This document shows, piece after piece, positions 34,253-47,320 of a stretch of DNA of 64,000 bases (within the stretch, counting starts at the first letter, position 1; each line of letters starts with the position of its first letter). Origin of the DNA: Pseudeuparius sepicola. Lineage: Eukaryota; Arthropoda; Insecta; Coleoptera; Anthribidae. Below the pieces are notes generated by a model, which was given only the letters and a program-made list of their open reading frames with translations, was not told the origin of the DNA and made no database searches. The position numbers and the translations under genes are program-made. The stretch spans positions 24,096,647 to 24,160,646 of the forward strand of contig OY987298.1 in NCBI GenBank assembly GCA_963920635.1, given 5' to 3'.

Positions 34253-35862
34253 CTAATAATAATAAATCATTGCCTTATTCTATATATTTTCATTCCATAA
34301 CAAGACAATGAATGAATATACGCTAATCGAACTAAACACATCATAGAGTGCCATGGATTTCAAGACTGTCAACCTCGCTGTCAACAATAGCGGCGTAGGG
34401 GTGCGGGCATCGAATTGATAAGTACAATGGAAGTCGCACAGGTACCACTTTCATTGTTGTTTGGGGCAGCCAACTCTAGAGAGAGATAGGTTTCAAATGG
34501 CAATAAGTAAGACAAGGACGCCTAATGAACGTGTCAGCTGATTCAGGCAAAGGAGGTATATAGGGATGTTGCATATTAATGGACGAATTTAATGGGCATG
34601 TTCCGTAATTATCTTTATTGTATGATCTGTATTCCGAAATTCGGGGCTTGTTTGTAGGAATGGGAATTTTTCTATATAACCACAGTTATGTAAATATTGC
34701 ACAGAAAAAAAGTAGTGAATTGAGAAAATTACCTACATGGCAATTTTATGTACCTGGAAGTAAATTGAGACAAATAAAATACAAATTACAAAATAAAACT
34801 TTATTTTAAAATAAAGGCGACAAAATATCTAGGACAAGGTATACATTTTCAACTTTAATTACTTATCTTAATTGATTTATTAATTTTAAAATTCAATTTA
34901 ATAGGAAAAGCATGCAAGACGGGTAGCTTTTACATATTTTTATATAATTTTTAATATTTAGGCATCTAACAAAAAGAATTACAAATAATTACCTTATTAA
35001 AGGGACCAGAACCTCAAGATTAATTCCATCTTTGACTACGAAGAGCTAGGTTCATTAGCACAATATTTTGCCAGTTTTTCCCTTAATAGTTTCTATCATG
35101 ACTTGGAAAATAAAAAACTGTAGTAATTACATACTTTTAAGTTTCCGCTGCCCAAAATTATCTATGAAATTGCTCTCAATAAATTGTTGACTACAAATGC
35201 AAGTAAATACTTGTAGACAGTACAAAATTTTTCCTTTTTATTGCTGCAATCCACTTGTCTCTAATATCACCTTATCTCTTGGAAAACTGCAAAGTTATTA
35301 GCAAAGATTTATAAGACTTACGAATGAAAAGAAAAACCACTACTCTTATTCTTTCCGGCCCCGTTTGGTACATCCAAATACACAACAGGAGTTGACCCTC
35401 TTTTTTTGTAACAGAAAGAATATAACCACCTAGCTAAATTAAATTTTCTCTCCGATCTAAAAATATAATATTAAACCAAAAACCAACTAAGAAAACTCAA
35501 CGCCGTTTTATACGAAACTGCCACCACGACACGGAACTCAAATCAAATATAAATAATACAATAATTATCTTATTATTATACTCCTATTCGTATTGGGTTG
35601 GGACTTGGGACTGCCAGAAGGAAAATTAAAATGACGTTTGACAGCGGAACTCCTTTGAAGCACAGGACACAAAAATAGAAAGTTAGGACAAACATCTCTT
35701 TTGTGTTATGTGGTTTTTGCCGGAATCAGCTGATTTATTTACTATTTCACTTACTCAAGTTTGGCTGCCAGTTTCTCTCTCTACACTCCTTCCATCTACT
35801 TGTCATTTCAATGGGTGCGGGTCATAATAAGTATTTTCGAACGAGTTTTAAGTTAAATAAAA
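34253..35862. other. Unassigned AT-rich DNA
   Basis: No gene or repeat structure was recognised. Frames up to ~63 codons lack domains. Confidence 0.4.
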
Positions 35863-35998
35863 TGAGTGAAAAATCGAGTGATTCTGATATGGAATTTGAT
35901 AATACTCCACCTGAAATTACAAATTGTGCAATTGTGAGAAACATGAATATGAAAATGGTCGTGGAGAAAATACAGTCTGTTACTCGGTTAGAATGAAA
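35863..35998 (+). pseudogene. Possible Crypton-like N-terminal fragment
   Basis: From ATG 35863 the frame starts MSEKSSDSDMEFDNTPPEIT, an acidic leader similar in character to the one at 11189. In another frame the next bases give EKHEYENGR, which could match the conserved segment after that leader. The frame ends where a hairpin element begins (35993). The evidence is thin; it could equally be chance. Confidence 0.25.
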
Positions 35999-36075
35999 AA
36001 ATTCGATACGAGTGGAAGATTCCGAACGCTAGCGTTAGCGAGCGTGAGGAACCACGAGTATCGAATTTTTTCATT
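35993..36075. repeat. Hairpin MITE
   Basis: atgaaaaaattcgatacgag at the left and the exact inverted ctcgtatcg... form (actcgtgg variant) at the right surround a centre with cgaacgctagcgttagcgag, itself self-complementary. The total is about 83 bp. Confidence 0.7.
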
Positions 36076-38617
36076 TTTTTTTTTCATTACAGAGTCTACT
36101 ATTTCGAAATAAGGCCTATTCTTTCCACATTCTAATGGTAACCGTGATACCAAGTGGGCCATTTTATTAAAGAATCTATGAATATAACAGGTACCTTTAT
36201 TATTAGTAAAAATTAATAATGGTTTCCATGATGTCTAAAAATTATTGCCAATGTTGTGTCAACAAGTGCAAAATATGGCAACTGCCAAATGAAACAAATA
36301 TATAAGTATGGTAAGCCAGTATAGTCGAATTATTTTAAGAAGTCCTTACTGGGACTGTCAATTGGTAATTTCGATATCCTAAGTTGGCATCGATTGCGTT
36401 CTTGAATGCAACCGGGTCATAAGTTCAGGTCAGTAACGGGCCCATTTGCACTAATAACACGAAAAGTAACAAGAACAAGAACAACACAGATAATGGTAAA
36501 ACTCACGAAACGTAGAAAACCCGCGAATATTTTCACTGCCGAATGTTTGAACCAGTTTGAACGATCTGGAAAACCTTCACTGTCACTTTGACACACCGAA
36601 GCTAAATTTGCCTGAGTCCGCACATAGACGCTGCCAAAAGCAGCTGATTATACTAAAATACCAAAATGAAATGTGTTTCCTTGACGTTTAAAATTATTAT
36701 TAAAATGAGTTGTAGTCATAGTTATTTTTATTTGTAGCGGTATAATCGTGATTACAATAGGGTTTTTATTTTATTATGTTCTTTTTTTCGTATCACTTGG
36801 GTAAATTTCCACATCATAAATCAATGAGTGACGTCATTAACTGGTTGAGACACATATATATACCAATGTTATACCCATGGGCAACAGAAAATTCCTAGGG
36901 ATTTTGACAAAATCGGAACTTCTTACAGTAATCGGGTATACCGATTTTGCAAAAAGCTGAATTATAAGCACGCCCACTTAGCTTTCCACAGGTAAGAACC
37001 GATGTAATTGTAAAATATCGGTTACAATAATTTTCAGTGGCGTGTTTCTAGCCAGAAAAGTAGGTACGTTTAATCTGTTAATGTGTATACTTGAATGTTA
37101 TTCCCTTGTTGAATGTAAGTATCTACCTAAAGAACTTTCACAGTTTTTGGGATGGTCTAACAAGATTAGGTCTACTAAGTTCTAATCATGTAGTTTTTCT
37201 CGGTGTTCATTAGTCCTTATAATTTTTTTAAATTTTATTTATCTATCAAGGGTATCTCACAAACTTAAAATAAACTCGTATATAAACTCTTAAAAAACTT
37301 TGTACAATACTGTAGTTAATAAACTGAAGAGCTGACTGAAGCTACCTGCTTAATATTTTAAAATTTACGAAATACGACTTTTATTTATTATTACCTATAT
37401 GTAATGCCCACATAATGGGAATTGTAGGATTCCTAATAGTAATAGAGGAAAAATCTGGTTGGAATTATCGGGACTACTAGAGGTCCCTTTATCGAAGAGG
37501 GCATTAATTTGCTGCTATTATTTCCAAGCCAGCGATTTTATTAATAAACCTTCAGGGCAAAGTAAAATGTGCGCATTACCTTTAACTATCACATCTGAGT
37601 ATCTGGAAATTAGAAAGTTGGAGACTGACATATAACGTAACCTTGTACAAGCCCCCTTTTGGTCTCCTTGAAGTCGACAGAAAACAAACTTCCCCTCAAG
37701 GCTTCACTTTTCCTATGTGATAGACTGTGACATGCTGGGTTCCCTTATTTTAAAGAGTCCCTGATGCGACCGATTCTTCATGTCCAAAATTTGTTCCAGC
37801 ACTGTGTGGTTGTTGCTTCTAGCTAATGTAGTCAGCCATTCCCAAAGCATGTCTTCTTATGGAAACCAAAACATGAAAATTTCAAAACATTATAGTGGAT
37901 AAACTAACTAATTTGTTCTGATTGTTCGCCTTCATAAAATGGTGAAAAATATGGTCCATTTGCTAAAAAAACATCCTTTTGCTAACCCATAGAATGTAAT
38001 CTCACAGTCTGGAGGCAAAGGTAAAAGCTTCTTCGCATTTTTCGGATCCTTATGAAACCCGTCATTTCTTTAGGACACCATGCGAAACATGGTAAATCCT
38101 CGACAACACCTAAACATCAACTAATAATTTGTTTTTAGTCCAAAAATGAATCAAAAGGCAATATGAAACCTGATTTCAAAAGTATATGATATTTCTGAGG
38201 CGGCTTTCTAAATGTACAAAATATCCACCAACGACTTTTATTTAACCATCATTAAATCTGCCAATATCGGGTTAAAAATGGCGGCGAATTCTATCTCTTT
38301 TCGCTCCCTGTGCCTCTCCGTGCCCAGTAGGCTAAAAGCGACAGGTATGTGGTTATGACATACCAATATACCATATAAGTATACGCGAACATCAATATAA
38401 TATTGCACTTTTTCGCCCCCCACTCTGAAAAGTACGTTTTCAGTGAAAATAATAATAAAAAACTTTTAATGAATATTTTTACAAATTCTATATGACAGTC
38501 AATAACATGCATCGGCGAAAGTTTATTATAACTTCGGGATATATATTTTTATGAGATTTCATAAGTTTGGAAAAAGTTTTGTTGTGTTCAGAATCTAAAG
38601 CTGGTTTTACATGGAAA
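36076..38617. other. Unassigned AT-rich DNA
   Basis: No supportable gene. A minus-strand stretch at about 37740-38060 reads as short peptide-like pieces in changing frames, without a recognisable family. The segment 37740-37800 resembles 27160-27230 in inverted orientation. Confidence 0.35.
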
Positions 38618-38619
38618 TA

Positions 38620-40011
38620 CAGGGTGTCCCAATAAGGACTCCCGTCGCCGATATCTCGGGAACAAAAAGAGATATTTTAATTCTGCAAACGCCGTCCGCT
38701 AGGACGTGAAGAGGGCTTTATTCCAAACTGATAAGCGTTAATTTTGATATTGGTGTATAGATGGCGCTGCGGTGCAAATAAACTTTTCGATCCTAGGAAC
38801 GTTGGAACGTATGGCATATGAAAGACTGGGTAATTTGGAGAAACTTTTGTTCTATGGACTATTTTCCTGCTGTCACTAGTTTCTGAGATAACCGCTCTAG
38901 AATGTCATTTACAAAAAATGAGCTAACTCGCTTAAAATTAACTTTAGAGGAAAAGTTATTAAAAATATCTTTGTAGTTCACTAGGACTAAGAAAACAGCG
39001 ACACGTGTCAAATTATTACACATCCGGTTTGACCGGAAGTACCGGAAGTTACCCATTTTTCAGTTTAAAATGAACATACTGTATAATTTATCCCGCAAAA
39101 GTGCAAAAAGGTAATTTCCTGTGTCAATAACACCATGTATATACATCTAGACAACGATAATTTGACTGAATTTATTTTTATTATTTTATTATTTCAATAC
39201 CTATATGATATTTAGCTTCAAACGCCCAGATAATTCTCTATCGTTGTCAATTTGTTTCTTGCCTAATTAGTTTATTAATTTTTGTAATAATGAGGATAAA
39301 TTAAAATATGGCATTAGTTTATCGAGAATGCGGTAAAAACAGTGCTGTAGCTAGTGTAGCCGCTGCTCGTATTTAATTATGGAAATAATTTTGAACATAT
39401 TTATTGTAAACATACATGTTTAATTTCTATGTCACCTTCGGTTAATAAAAATAAATTCAGACAAATTGTCGTTATCTACATGTACCTACAAGGTGTTATT
39501 GTTATTAGGTATACTTTTTCCAATTTTGAGGGAAAATTGTACAGTATTATGTTCATTTTGAACTGAAAAATGGGTAACTTCCGGTACTTCCGGTCAAACC
39601 GGAGGTGTAATAATTTGACACGCGCCGCTATTTTCTTCGTCTTAGTGCACTACAAAGATATTTTTAATAACTTTTTCCTCTAAAGTTAATTTTAAGCTAG
39701 TTTTTATTTCATTTTTTGTAAATGACATTGTAGAACGGTTATCTCAGAAACTAGTAACAGCAGAAAAATAGTTCATAGAACAAAAAGTTTCTCCAAATTA
39801 CCCAGTCTTTCAGATGCGCTACGTTCCAACGTTCCTAGGATCGAAATGTTTGTTTGCACCGCAGCGCCATCTATACGCCAATGTCAAAATGAACGCTTAG
39901 CAGTTGCAAATAAAGCCCTCTTCACGTCCTAGCGAACGGCGTTTGCAGAATTAAAATATCTCTTTTTGTTCCGGAGATATCGGCGACGGGAGTCCTTATT
40001 GGGACACCCTG
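38620..40011. repeat. CAGGGTGTCCC-ended foldback element, TA-flanked
   Basis: The ends are CAGGGTGTCCCAATAAGGAC and its exact inverted partner, with TA at 38618-38619 and 40012-40013. The arms extend about 560 bp on each side (to ~39180 and from ~39440), including an accggaagt-type block and further inside the caacgataatttgac region. The ~260-bp centre is non-coding. Confidence 0.9.
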
Positions 40012-40199
40012 TAGAGTTGTGATCAAATTTGTACATAACAGAAAGTAAACAACACACCCTTCGATAATTTCCGAGGGAAATTTACAAAAAACAACTAAAT
40101 TTATGTTGGCTGCCTGCTGTTATGAACAAATTTGTTCACAAATTTATTCCCGTGTACAACCTGCTTTAAAACAAAATATTGTGTTTCTGTAATCATTCT

Positions 40200-41920
40200 A
40201 AATAAGCTATAAACTTGCATAAATATTTGTTTTGAAGTTATATATGTTAACTCAAAAGTCTCCTAGAATCTCGTGTACGCGAGTCAAGCTATTGAAGGTC
40301 AAATGTGGCAAATACCAGTTTTTGTAAGTATCTTGTTTCCTTTATTCTAAATAACGTTGGAGTTATGAGAAAAGTGCATAAAATTCCCTACAAATTTGAT
40401 CTTAGACATTATTTTATGCAATTAACCGTTCTTGAGATAGAGCGATTCATAGTACGATTTATAATTTTAATTGTTTACTAAAATTAGTATAATAATTATT
40501 ATAAATGTTACCTAGTTATTTACTAATTAATAAATTATATTTAGGGATATTATTCATAAATAAGACATTCGGTTAATAATATTAAGTTAATTTATATTAA
40601 TAAGATATTAAAACAAAATAGTTTAAATACACATTTTTAAACTTAAATAGTAAAATTAATTTAAATTCATTCAAACTTGAATTTTAATGGCTTTACGATA
40701 AAATGGTAAAAAATAAAAATGTATTTAAACTATTATTCAAAGTGGCCCAAAATGATCCCTGCGGGTAAGATGATCCCCCATGTTCTTCATAAAACTAGTG
40801 CTGCTATCTAGGTTCTAACATCGTTAATATTGTCTTAGGTGGCGCTGCTTTCAGTAGTATAACAATTACCGAACTGTGACATCGTTATTCGCCTATAACT
40901 TAAAAAAGTGATTTTTTGTGATTTTAATCTAAGGTAAGTTATACAAAACAATTAGTATAGCGCGTATAACGGATATCTCTCACAATTTTGCAATTTACCT
41001 GTAACAAAGACATATATTTGGCTATAATTTAGAAGGTTTAATACTTGTGCCGGCGCGGCGTAGCCATTGTTTTGTAGAATGCCGTTGTTAAATACAACGC
41101 TCTGTCGGGTAATACGATCCCTCAAAATCTTGGGCAAAATGATGATATCGGGATCGTTTTACCCGAACTTTGGAATAATGAAAACAAATAATAATTATTT
41201 TTTTGCAGATTCATTGCATGTGTAAAAATGGTGCATAAATACTAGCGCAAGACTGAAAGACAGAGCTGGATTGTTTCATTTAATTTTCCTACATATTGTT
41301 TCGGTAATAAAATGGCGGGATCGTTTTGCCCTACCCTAAGGGATCATTTTACCCAACCCGTTAGGGTAAAATGACCCTTTTACACAGTTTTACATTTTTG
41401 AAAAAAAAAAACGGTACACATTAGTTTTGAAACAAAAAACTGGATATTAATTTACTGGCATAAGCACTAAAGAGTGCAAGGGACAATTTTATATTTCGCC
41501 ACCACACTTATCGTGAACGCTCCTTGGGTTTTTGCCTTAGGGGGATCATTTTGGGCCACTTTCCCCTATCTGATTATTAATATAAAAAATTAACTAAGTA
41601 TTATTAAATTATGAACAATATTTATAAATATCATTTAACAATTAGTTGTTAATTAAGATTTATTAATAATTACAATATTGTTAGTAATGATTAGAACGAT
41701 TAATAATACTGCCTAAGATCAAATTTGTAGAGAATTGTATGCTCTACAGTTTTTTTCATAACTCCAAATGCTGTTTAGAGCAAAGGACCAAAGATATTTA
41801 CAATAACCGGTTTTTGCGTCTGCCCTTGACTATCTCGCGTACATGAGACTTTTGATCTAACGTATAAAATATCAAAACAAAGATTACACAAGTTTATAGC
41901 ATATTATCTAAATTATCTTT
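40200..41920. repeat. Inverted-repeat element interrupted by a second element
   Basis: The left arm (~40200-40440) and right arm (~41700-41920) share, inverted, the regions around ctcgtgtacgcgag, ataacgttggagttatgag and caaatttgatcttag with moderate divergence. Between them are very AT-rich flanks and the element at 40739-41562. No transposase frame was found. Confidence 0.55.
40739..41562. repeat. Element with 21-bp termini and GGGTAAAATGATCCC-type arrays
   Basis: The termini are AAAGTGGCCCAAAATGATCC(C) at 40739-40759 and 41542-41562 (inverted, exact). Inside are at least seven related words in both orientations, for example at 40763, 41107, 41132, 41149, 41317, 41340 and 41364. Such subterminal arrays resemble those of the pogo-like element at 60145-63983. 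No coding frame was found. It may be a non-autonomous pogo/Tigger relative, which is inference. Confidence 0.55.
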
Positions 41921-41965
41921 CATTTCAAAGTTGAATCTCTCTGCCTGTGTTACATACCTACTAAT

Positions 41966-42018
41966 ATACCCCACACCTGACATTAGATTATATTATTGTG
42001 GTGTCAGGTGTGGGGTGG
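41966..42018. repeat. CCCCACACCTGACA palindrome
   Basis: taccccacacctgaca at the left and tgtcaggtgtggggtg at the right enclose ~20 bp. It is a relative of 21586-21636. Confidence 0.75.
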
Positions 42019-42417
42019 TTTCATGTTAATAATCCTTTTCTGTGATCATAATATTCCTTACAATAATAATAGAACCAAAATATTTTGTCCCATATATGTC
42101 ATTTATTTTTTTATTTTTTATTTATTATTGGGGACGTTAAATATTGGGTGGTGTAATGCTCACGCGTTGTACTTATTGTACTCTTATTCCACAAAGCCAG
42201 CCAATATTTTAGCATTTCGGTGAGGTGCGCTGCGTCAACCAACAAGTCCGAAACAGGTGCCTGTCGTGGTCTGCACACCTCCGAGAGATCCGCACTAAAT
42301 TTCCATTAGATGTTGGAAACTAGTTTGGTGTTGCCAAGAACCAAAACATTTTGTAATATATGCCACAATCCATTTTTTTAAATAATTATTATTGGGGTCG
42401 CTAAATATTCATTTTGT
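42019..42417. other. Unassigned DNA
   Basis: No gene or repeat structure was recognised. Confidence 0.4.
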
Positions 42418-42735
42418 TTAAGGGGGGGTTGCCAACAGAGAAAGTGAGGTTAGATTGTGTATTTTTTTAAGTTTTATAGCATAAAATCTAATAACATTTA
42501 CCTGGCAAAAATTTAGTACAAACATTTATGTCTTCATTTTAATCATAAGCATATGCACTGGAATTATTATTTTTCTCAAGGTCTTCATAACCGATAAAAC
42601 ATAACACTGCTTGTAAGATCTTATGATCAAAAAGAAGATAGAGATATTTGTACTAAATTTTTGCCAAGTAAAATGTTATTAGATTTTATGCTATACAACT
42701 TAAAAAAATACGAAATTTAACCTCACTTTCTCTTA
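42418..42735. repeat. TTAAGGGGGGGTTGCC MITE, copy 1 (right end truncated)
   Basis: The left arm has ttgccaacagagaaagtgag and, further in, ggcaaaaatttagtacaaac. The right arm is the inverse but stops at cactttctctt, where a (TAA)n run (42733-42753) begins, so its outermost G/C tract is lost. A second copy is at 58701-59215. Confidence 0.75.
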
Positions 42736-43011
42736 ATAATAATAATAATAATAATGCAAGATCACATTTTCTAAAAACGGTTTTAGAACAACGGCTAGAG
42801 TATGTCGCCCGTAATACAACGGTACCAAGTTTTTTGAATTTGCATGTTGAGTCTCCAAGTAATGTCAACTTTTATGAAGAAAAAAAAACTGAATGCAGGG
42901 GTTTCGTTACTGAGCTGTAGAGAAATGTTCACTTATTAGTTATATCTTAATTTTTACCTATGCATTAGCCAAGATGTCTCGCAATAATTTCCATATAAGA
43001 AAATTCGTGTA

Positions 43012-43915
43012 AGGGTGCTTGGAGTAGAACAATAAACTGTGCAACTTTCAAGAGACCATTAATATGGTCAGTTATATTTAACTGCATTTTTTAATGGAAC
43101 ACCCGGTATATTATTACATTATTAGAACTGGCACACATAGTTACTAGCTTCTAAATGATAATAATATATATGGGATTGTTTTCGATAGTTTTTATGTTAT
43201 TATAAGAAAATCAGTTTCTGAATAGTTTCCAAGTATATTTTAATTTTCAAACAATATTTGCAAAGTTGTGGTATTTAATATTCGGCAAAGCTAAAAAAAA
43301 ATAAAAACCGCTTGCCGGATACTAAAATTTGCACATTACAGTCACAACGCTGCATCTAATGAAGTTTCATGACATCTACCGCCCCCTATAATATTGTTAA
43401 AAATCGTAATATTGAATGAATTTCCAATAATTTAGAGATACCTACGTCGGAACAAATTGATATTATATTTCAAAAATTAGTATCTTGATAACGTGAAAAA
43501 AATTATTGGAGGGCAGAATAAACACATTTAATGAATTGAGAATGCGGTAGAAAATTCGCGCATGGGCACATAAATTATTTGCGGCGAGAGTTTAAGTTTA
43601 GGAGAATTTAAGTTCCATCCATATCGGTTAAGGCAAAAAATAGATAACGCGAATAACGCCAATTTTGTTTCTTTAGCTCTCTTGAGTATTAGATATCGCA
43701 ATTTTGTCAAAATATTGTTTGACAATTACAATAATACATTCAGAAAATGGTTCTTTCATAAAAACTATGGAAATTAACAATACATAAATTAATATCGCTT
43801 TAAAGTAGTAATATGTCCAGTCTATTAAAGTTATAATATACCGAGTATTCCATTTGAAAAAAGAAACAACTCTATGGTCTTTTGAAAGTTGCACAGTTCT
43901 ACTAAGAGCACCCTG
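43012..43915. repeat. CAGGGTGCTC-ended inverted-repeat element
   Basis: The right end reads ...actaagagcaccctg followed by TA. The left end is agggtgcttggagtagaac with one base lost. The arms share, inverted, ctgtgcaactttcaagagac-type sequence. The interior is AT-rich, and its minus-strand frames (43528-44059 region) have no domain. Confidence 0.6.
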
Positions 43916-44680
43916 TATGATCAAACTAAATTTGGACCAATACTCTGTAAAAAGTGGGATATAATTGATAAGTGAATATTTTTCTGGAGCTAACCAATAA
44001 AGAAACCTATGCATTCTGATTTTTTTCATATAAAACGCCATACTTGGCAACCCCAACATGCAAATTAAAAAACTAGGTACCTACTGTTGTACTACTAGGT
44101 ACCATCGTATGTAATATCACAAGTGCCGGAAATTTTATCGATAATTTTTTCGAAAGCGCTATTTTGACTAGAAAGATCACGAGTATAAATTGGTCTTTTA
44201 TTTTCTGATAAAATCCCGAGAGCGAAGCTCGAAATAAAATTATTTGGAAAAATTTCCAACACGAGTGGTATTTGTCTAGATTATTTCACGAATACGGTTT
44301 CCATATTTTCTGTATTGATTTTTCATATGTTTACATTTCCAAAACGACGCATTTTGAACGAGTTTATTGACAGCTTCGACTGCGTAACGTTCGAGTAAAC
44401 AAACATGACGTTTGGATATCCAAGGAAAATGCGATTATACCTACAATACACCCTGTTGGCGTTGGTTTATTTTTTGAATGTGTCATACATTTAAACGGAG
44501 ACGGAGGTCTAATAACAATAAGAATTTAGCAATGTAAAAGTTATATAAATTCATTGATACAATGCTTAATAATACCGCAACATAATTTATAAGCTGCATA
44601 ATTTAGAACAGTGTAAAACACACCAATTTTAAGAAGTACGTGTTTGTATCGAACAGATTCGCGGTTGCTAAGCAACGAAG

Positions 44681-44734
44681 TGATAATTGCACAAGTGGTA
44701 TTACCGCTTTGCTTTTGCACAAGTGCAATTATCG
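44681..44734. repeat. Short hairpin
   Basis: gataattgcacaagtg and cacaagtgcaattatc are exact inverted arms around ~22 bp. Confidence 0.6.
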
Positions 44735-46617
44735 CTAGCAGAGGCATATGATTGGTTGGATTTTTATGAAAGGAGCTACCTTATTGCATGCAAGCAGTAT
44801 AAGGGAAATAATCAGCGACATACTCTGTCAGAAAAGATAATAATATATAGGGTAACCTAACTTTGAATTCCCACTTTCTACCTCTTTTCGTTAACATGCT
44901 ATAGACCAATGACCATGGGCGCTATTACCTAGGGGCAAGGGGGGGCGGTCACCCCTCTGTTTTTTTTTTTTGACAAAAATAAAAACTTATAGGCGTTCAT
45001 GTTGAAACTGTCCAACACTCAGAATATACAAACTTGACTTGTAAAGTGGGAAACTGTAGTAATTGTTTCGTGGCAAACTTTCGTTTTTTCATTTATTTCA
45101 GTGTTTGTTTTTATAAAAATATTAGTTAAGATATTTGCTTGAAAACTGTGGTTCAAAATAGAAAATGATCAAATTGAATGTAACTTATCCCTTATCCCGT
45201 TAATGCGTTGGTGTTCAAAATACAGGGCGTGGACAATTAGTGCAGATCAAATTACTTTTTCTATCTCAAAAGCAAAACGCTTGGGGAATTTTTTATTCTT
45301 AATTTTTGCTTAAAAAATACCACAGAATCACCAAGTATTAAATTTTTTGCTCATAATTTAATTCTGTAGATCAAGGGCTTAATTTCCGACGCTTGTAGGT
45401 CCTTGTCAGTCGTTACAAATTTGGGCCTATTACGTCATATCCCAGCTTGCACCCCACGCCTAAATCCAATAAGTTTGGAGTCATGTCATAAGGTTGCCGT
45501 CTGCTACGCTGTGATGAGAAACTCCCGGACCCCGGACTTTTTCAGGGGTGGCCTCAGCTGCGCCGGGGCAGTGATAAATCAGGGCCGGGCAGAGGGCTGG
45601 CATTTTAATTACGGCCGGCCCGTTTTCAATTCCCCGCATTCCGCGGCACACGCTGGATTGGGAGGAGGGGAGGCGGCGAAGCAGCTGTTGCAGCAGGCAG
45701 GGGCGTATGTGACCCTAATTTGGATAGCGCTCTGGGAGCTCAAAATGTTATAACCGACACATCACATGTTTGCTTGGCCGTAACCTAATACAAAAAAATA
45801 ATAACAAAATTGTTATTATTATTATTTTCAAATGTTTATTTGTTTCTACTACGAATAGCAGGTTCGGTTTAAATGGTTAAACAACATGTGTTGTCTCGTA
45901 TTTTATTGCCGAAGCGCCTGTTCATGAGCTACCCTCGTAAAATCACTTCCGACTGATGTATTTCAATTGAAATTAGATAAACTATACGACTTGTAACTTT
46001 TTCATAACTTTTAAATTTCATTGTAGGTATGTTATAAAGTTTATAAATTACACAAAAATAGAAAAATCTTTACTCTGCCTAACTGAAAATTTGACAGGTA
46101 GGTAACAGTAAACATTTTTCCACGGTTGTTTCATTGTCTCACCGTCCAAAGCCTACTTGTTGAAAGGGCGTGCTTCCAATTATACACATGAAATCATAAA
46201 AGCTATTAGTAATATTGATAACTACTTAAGTCGATCATTAAGTGTTATATATTTTTGAAATGGTAATTTTTTGTTCTATTAAAAAATGCAAAAATATACA
46301 GGGTGTTCCATTTAAAAAATAATATTTTTTATCCGTAACTCTTAAATCATTGACTAGAAAAAAAAAGTAGTGGCAGCATTGGATTCCACGTAAAAAAGTG
46401 CTTTAAGAATGCTTTTACAGAAACACAAAATTTTTAACCCGAAAAAAGTTACGGTCACTTTTCGAAAACGCACATTTTCGAAAAACGCCCTGTAACTCAA
46501 GAACGGTGACAGATGTCGATTTGCGGTTTTCGCCATTAAGTTTATCCTAAAAAAAGAGCCTCAGACACCGATATCAATTTTCGTCTATCTCCGTCAAAAA
46601 TAGGAGTTTCCCTTTAA
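44735..46617. other. Unassigned DNA with GC-rich island (45480-45745)
   Basis: The island has ctcagctgcgccggggcagt, tttaattacggccggcccg and gggaggaggggaggcggcg and is repeat-free. A 116-codon frame (45403-45753) crosses it without a recognised domain. Single unpaired MITE ends occur at about 45221 (acagggcgtgg) and 46298 (acagggtgttcc). A hAT-end-like word lies near 44917. Confidence 0.35.
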
Positions 46618-47320
46618 AAGTGTCCAATTTGGGGGTTTCTCCTATTTTCCGAATAGATAGACAAAAAGTAGCCAAGGTGAATGCCGCAAACCGCATCTCG
46701 ATATTTTAATTAGTTTTAAAGATAAAGGTGTTTCTCAAAATGGGGAATATTTGCCAAAGTCCCGTAACTTTTTTATTTATGTTTTTTTTTTCATTTTCGT
46801 AAAAGGTAAAATCATCCTGAAGTAGACGGCAAGTTTCTAAATGTTTTCCTTTCCGAGAGAACAAAATAAATGAGATTCCATTTTTGGGCAAAGTTGCAAA
46901 ACATTTCACAAAAAACGGTTTTAAGAAACGAAAATATTCACAAATAAAAAAATTACGAAACTGAAGGTTTAAACGAAACGTCCCATAATGATGATATTTG
47001 GACAACCTACAAACCTCTTGTAACTTTTTTATTTGTGAATAGTTTTCATTGCTCTAAAAACCATTTTTGTGCAAGTTTTTGTCGTAGTTTTCTGTAGTTT
47101 ACCCTTTTTTAGGTTATAACGTTTTAATTTCCCATTTAAAAAATATATACTTTGTGCTTTAAACGACCCATTTTGAGAAACACCTTGTACCTCCTAACTA
47201 ATCAAAATATTGAGAGAAATATGGGCTTGCAGCATTCAACTTAGCTACTTTTTGTCTATCCCTTCGGGAAATAGGAAAAACCTACCAAGAGTGTCCAATT
47301 TCGGACACCCTACCTGTATT
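46618..47320. repeat. Foldback element with GTGTCCAATTT arms
   Basis: Left (46618-46745) and right (~47170-47310) arms match inverted with divergence, for example gtgtccaattt, agctactttttgtctat, and aaaggtgtttctcaaaatgg with its partner ccattttgagaaacacctt. A caccctacctgta end follows the right arm; the left counterpart is eroded. Confidence 0.65.

Noticed and set aside
45403..45753. GC-rich 116-codon frame
   Set aside because: Its length is expected from low stop frequency in GC-rich DNA. No recognised domain, and no splice partners.
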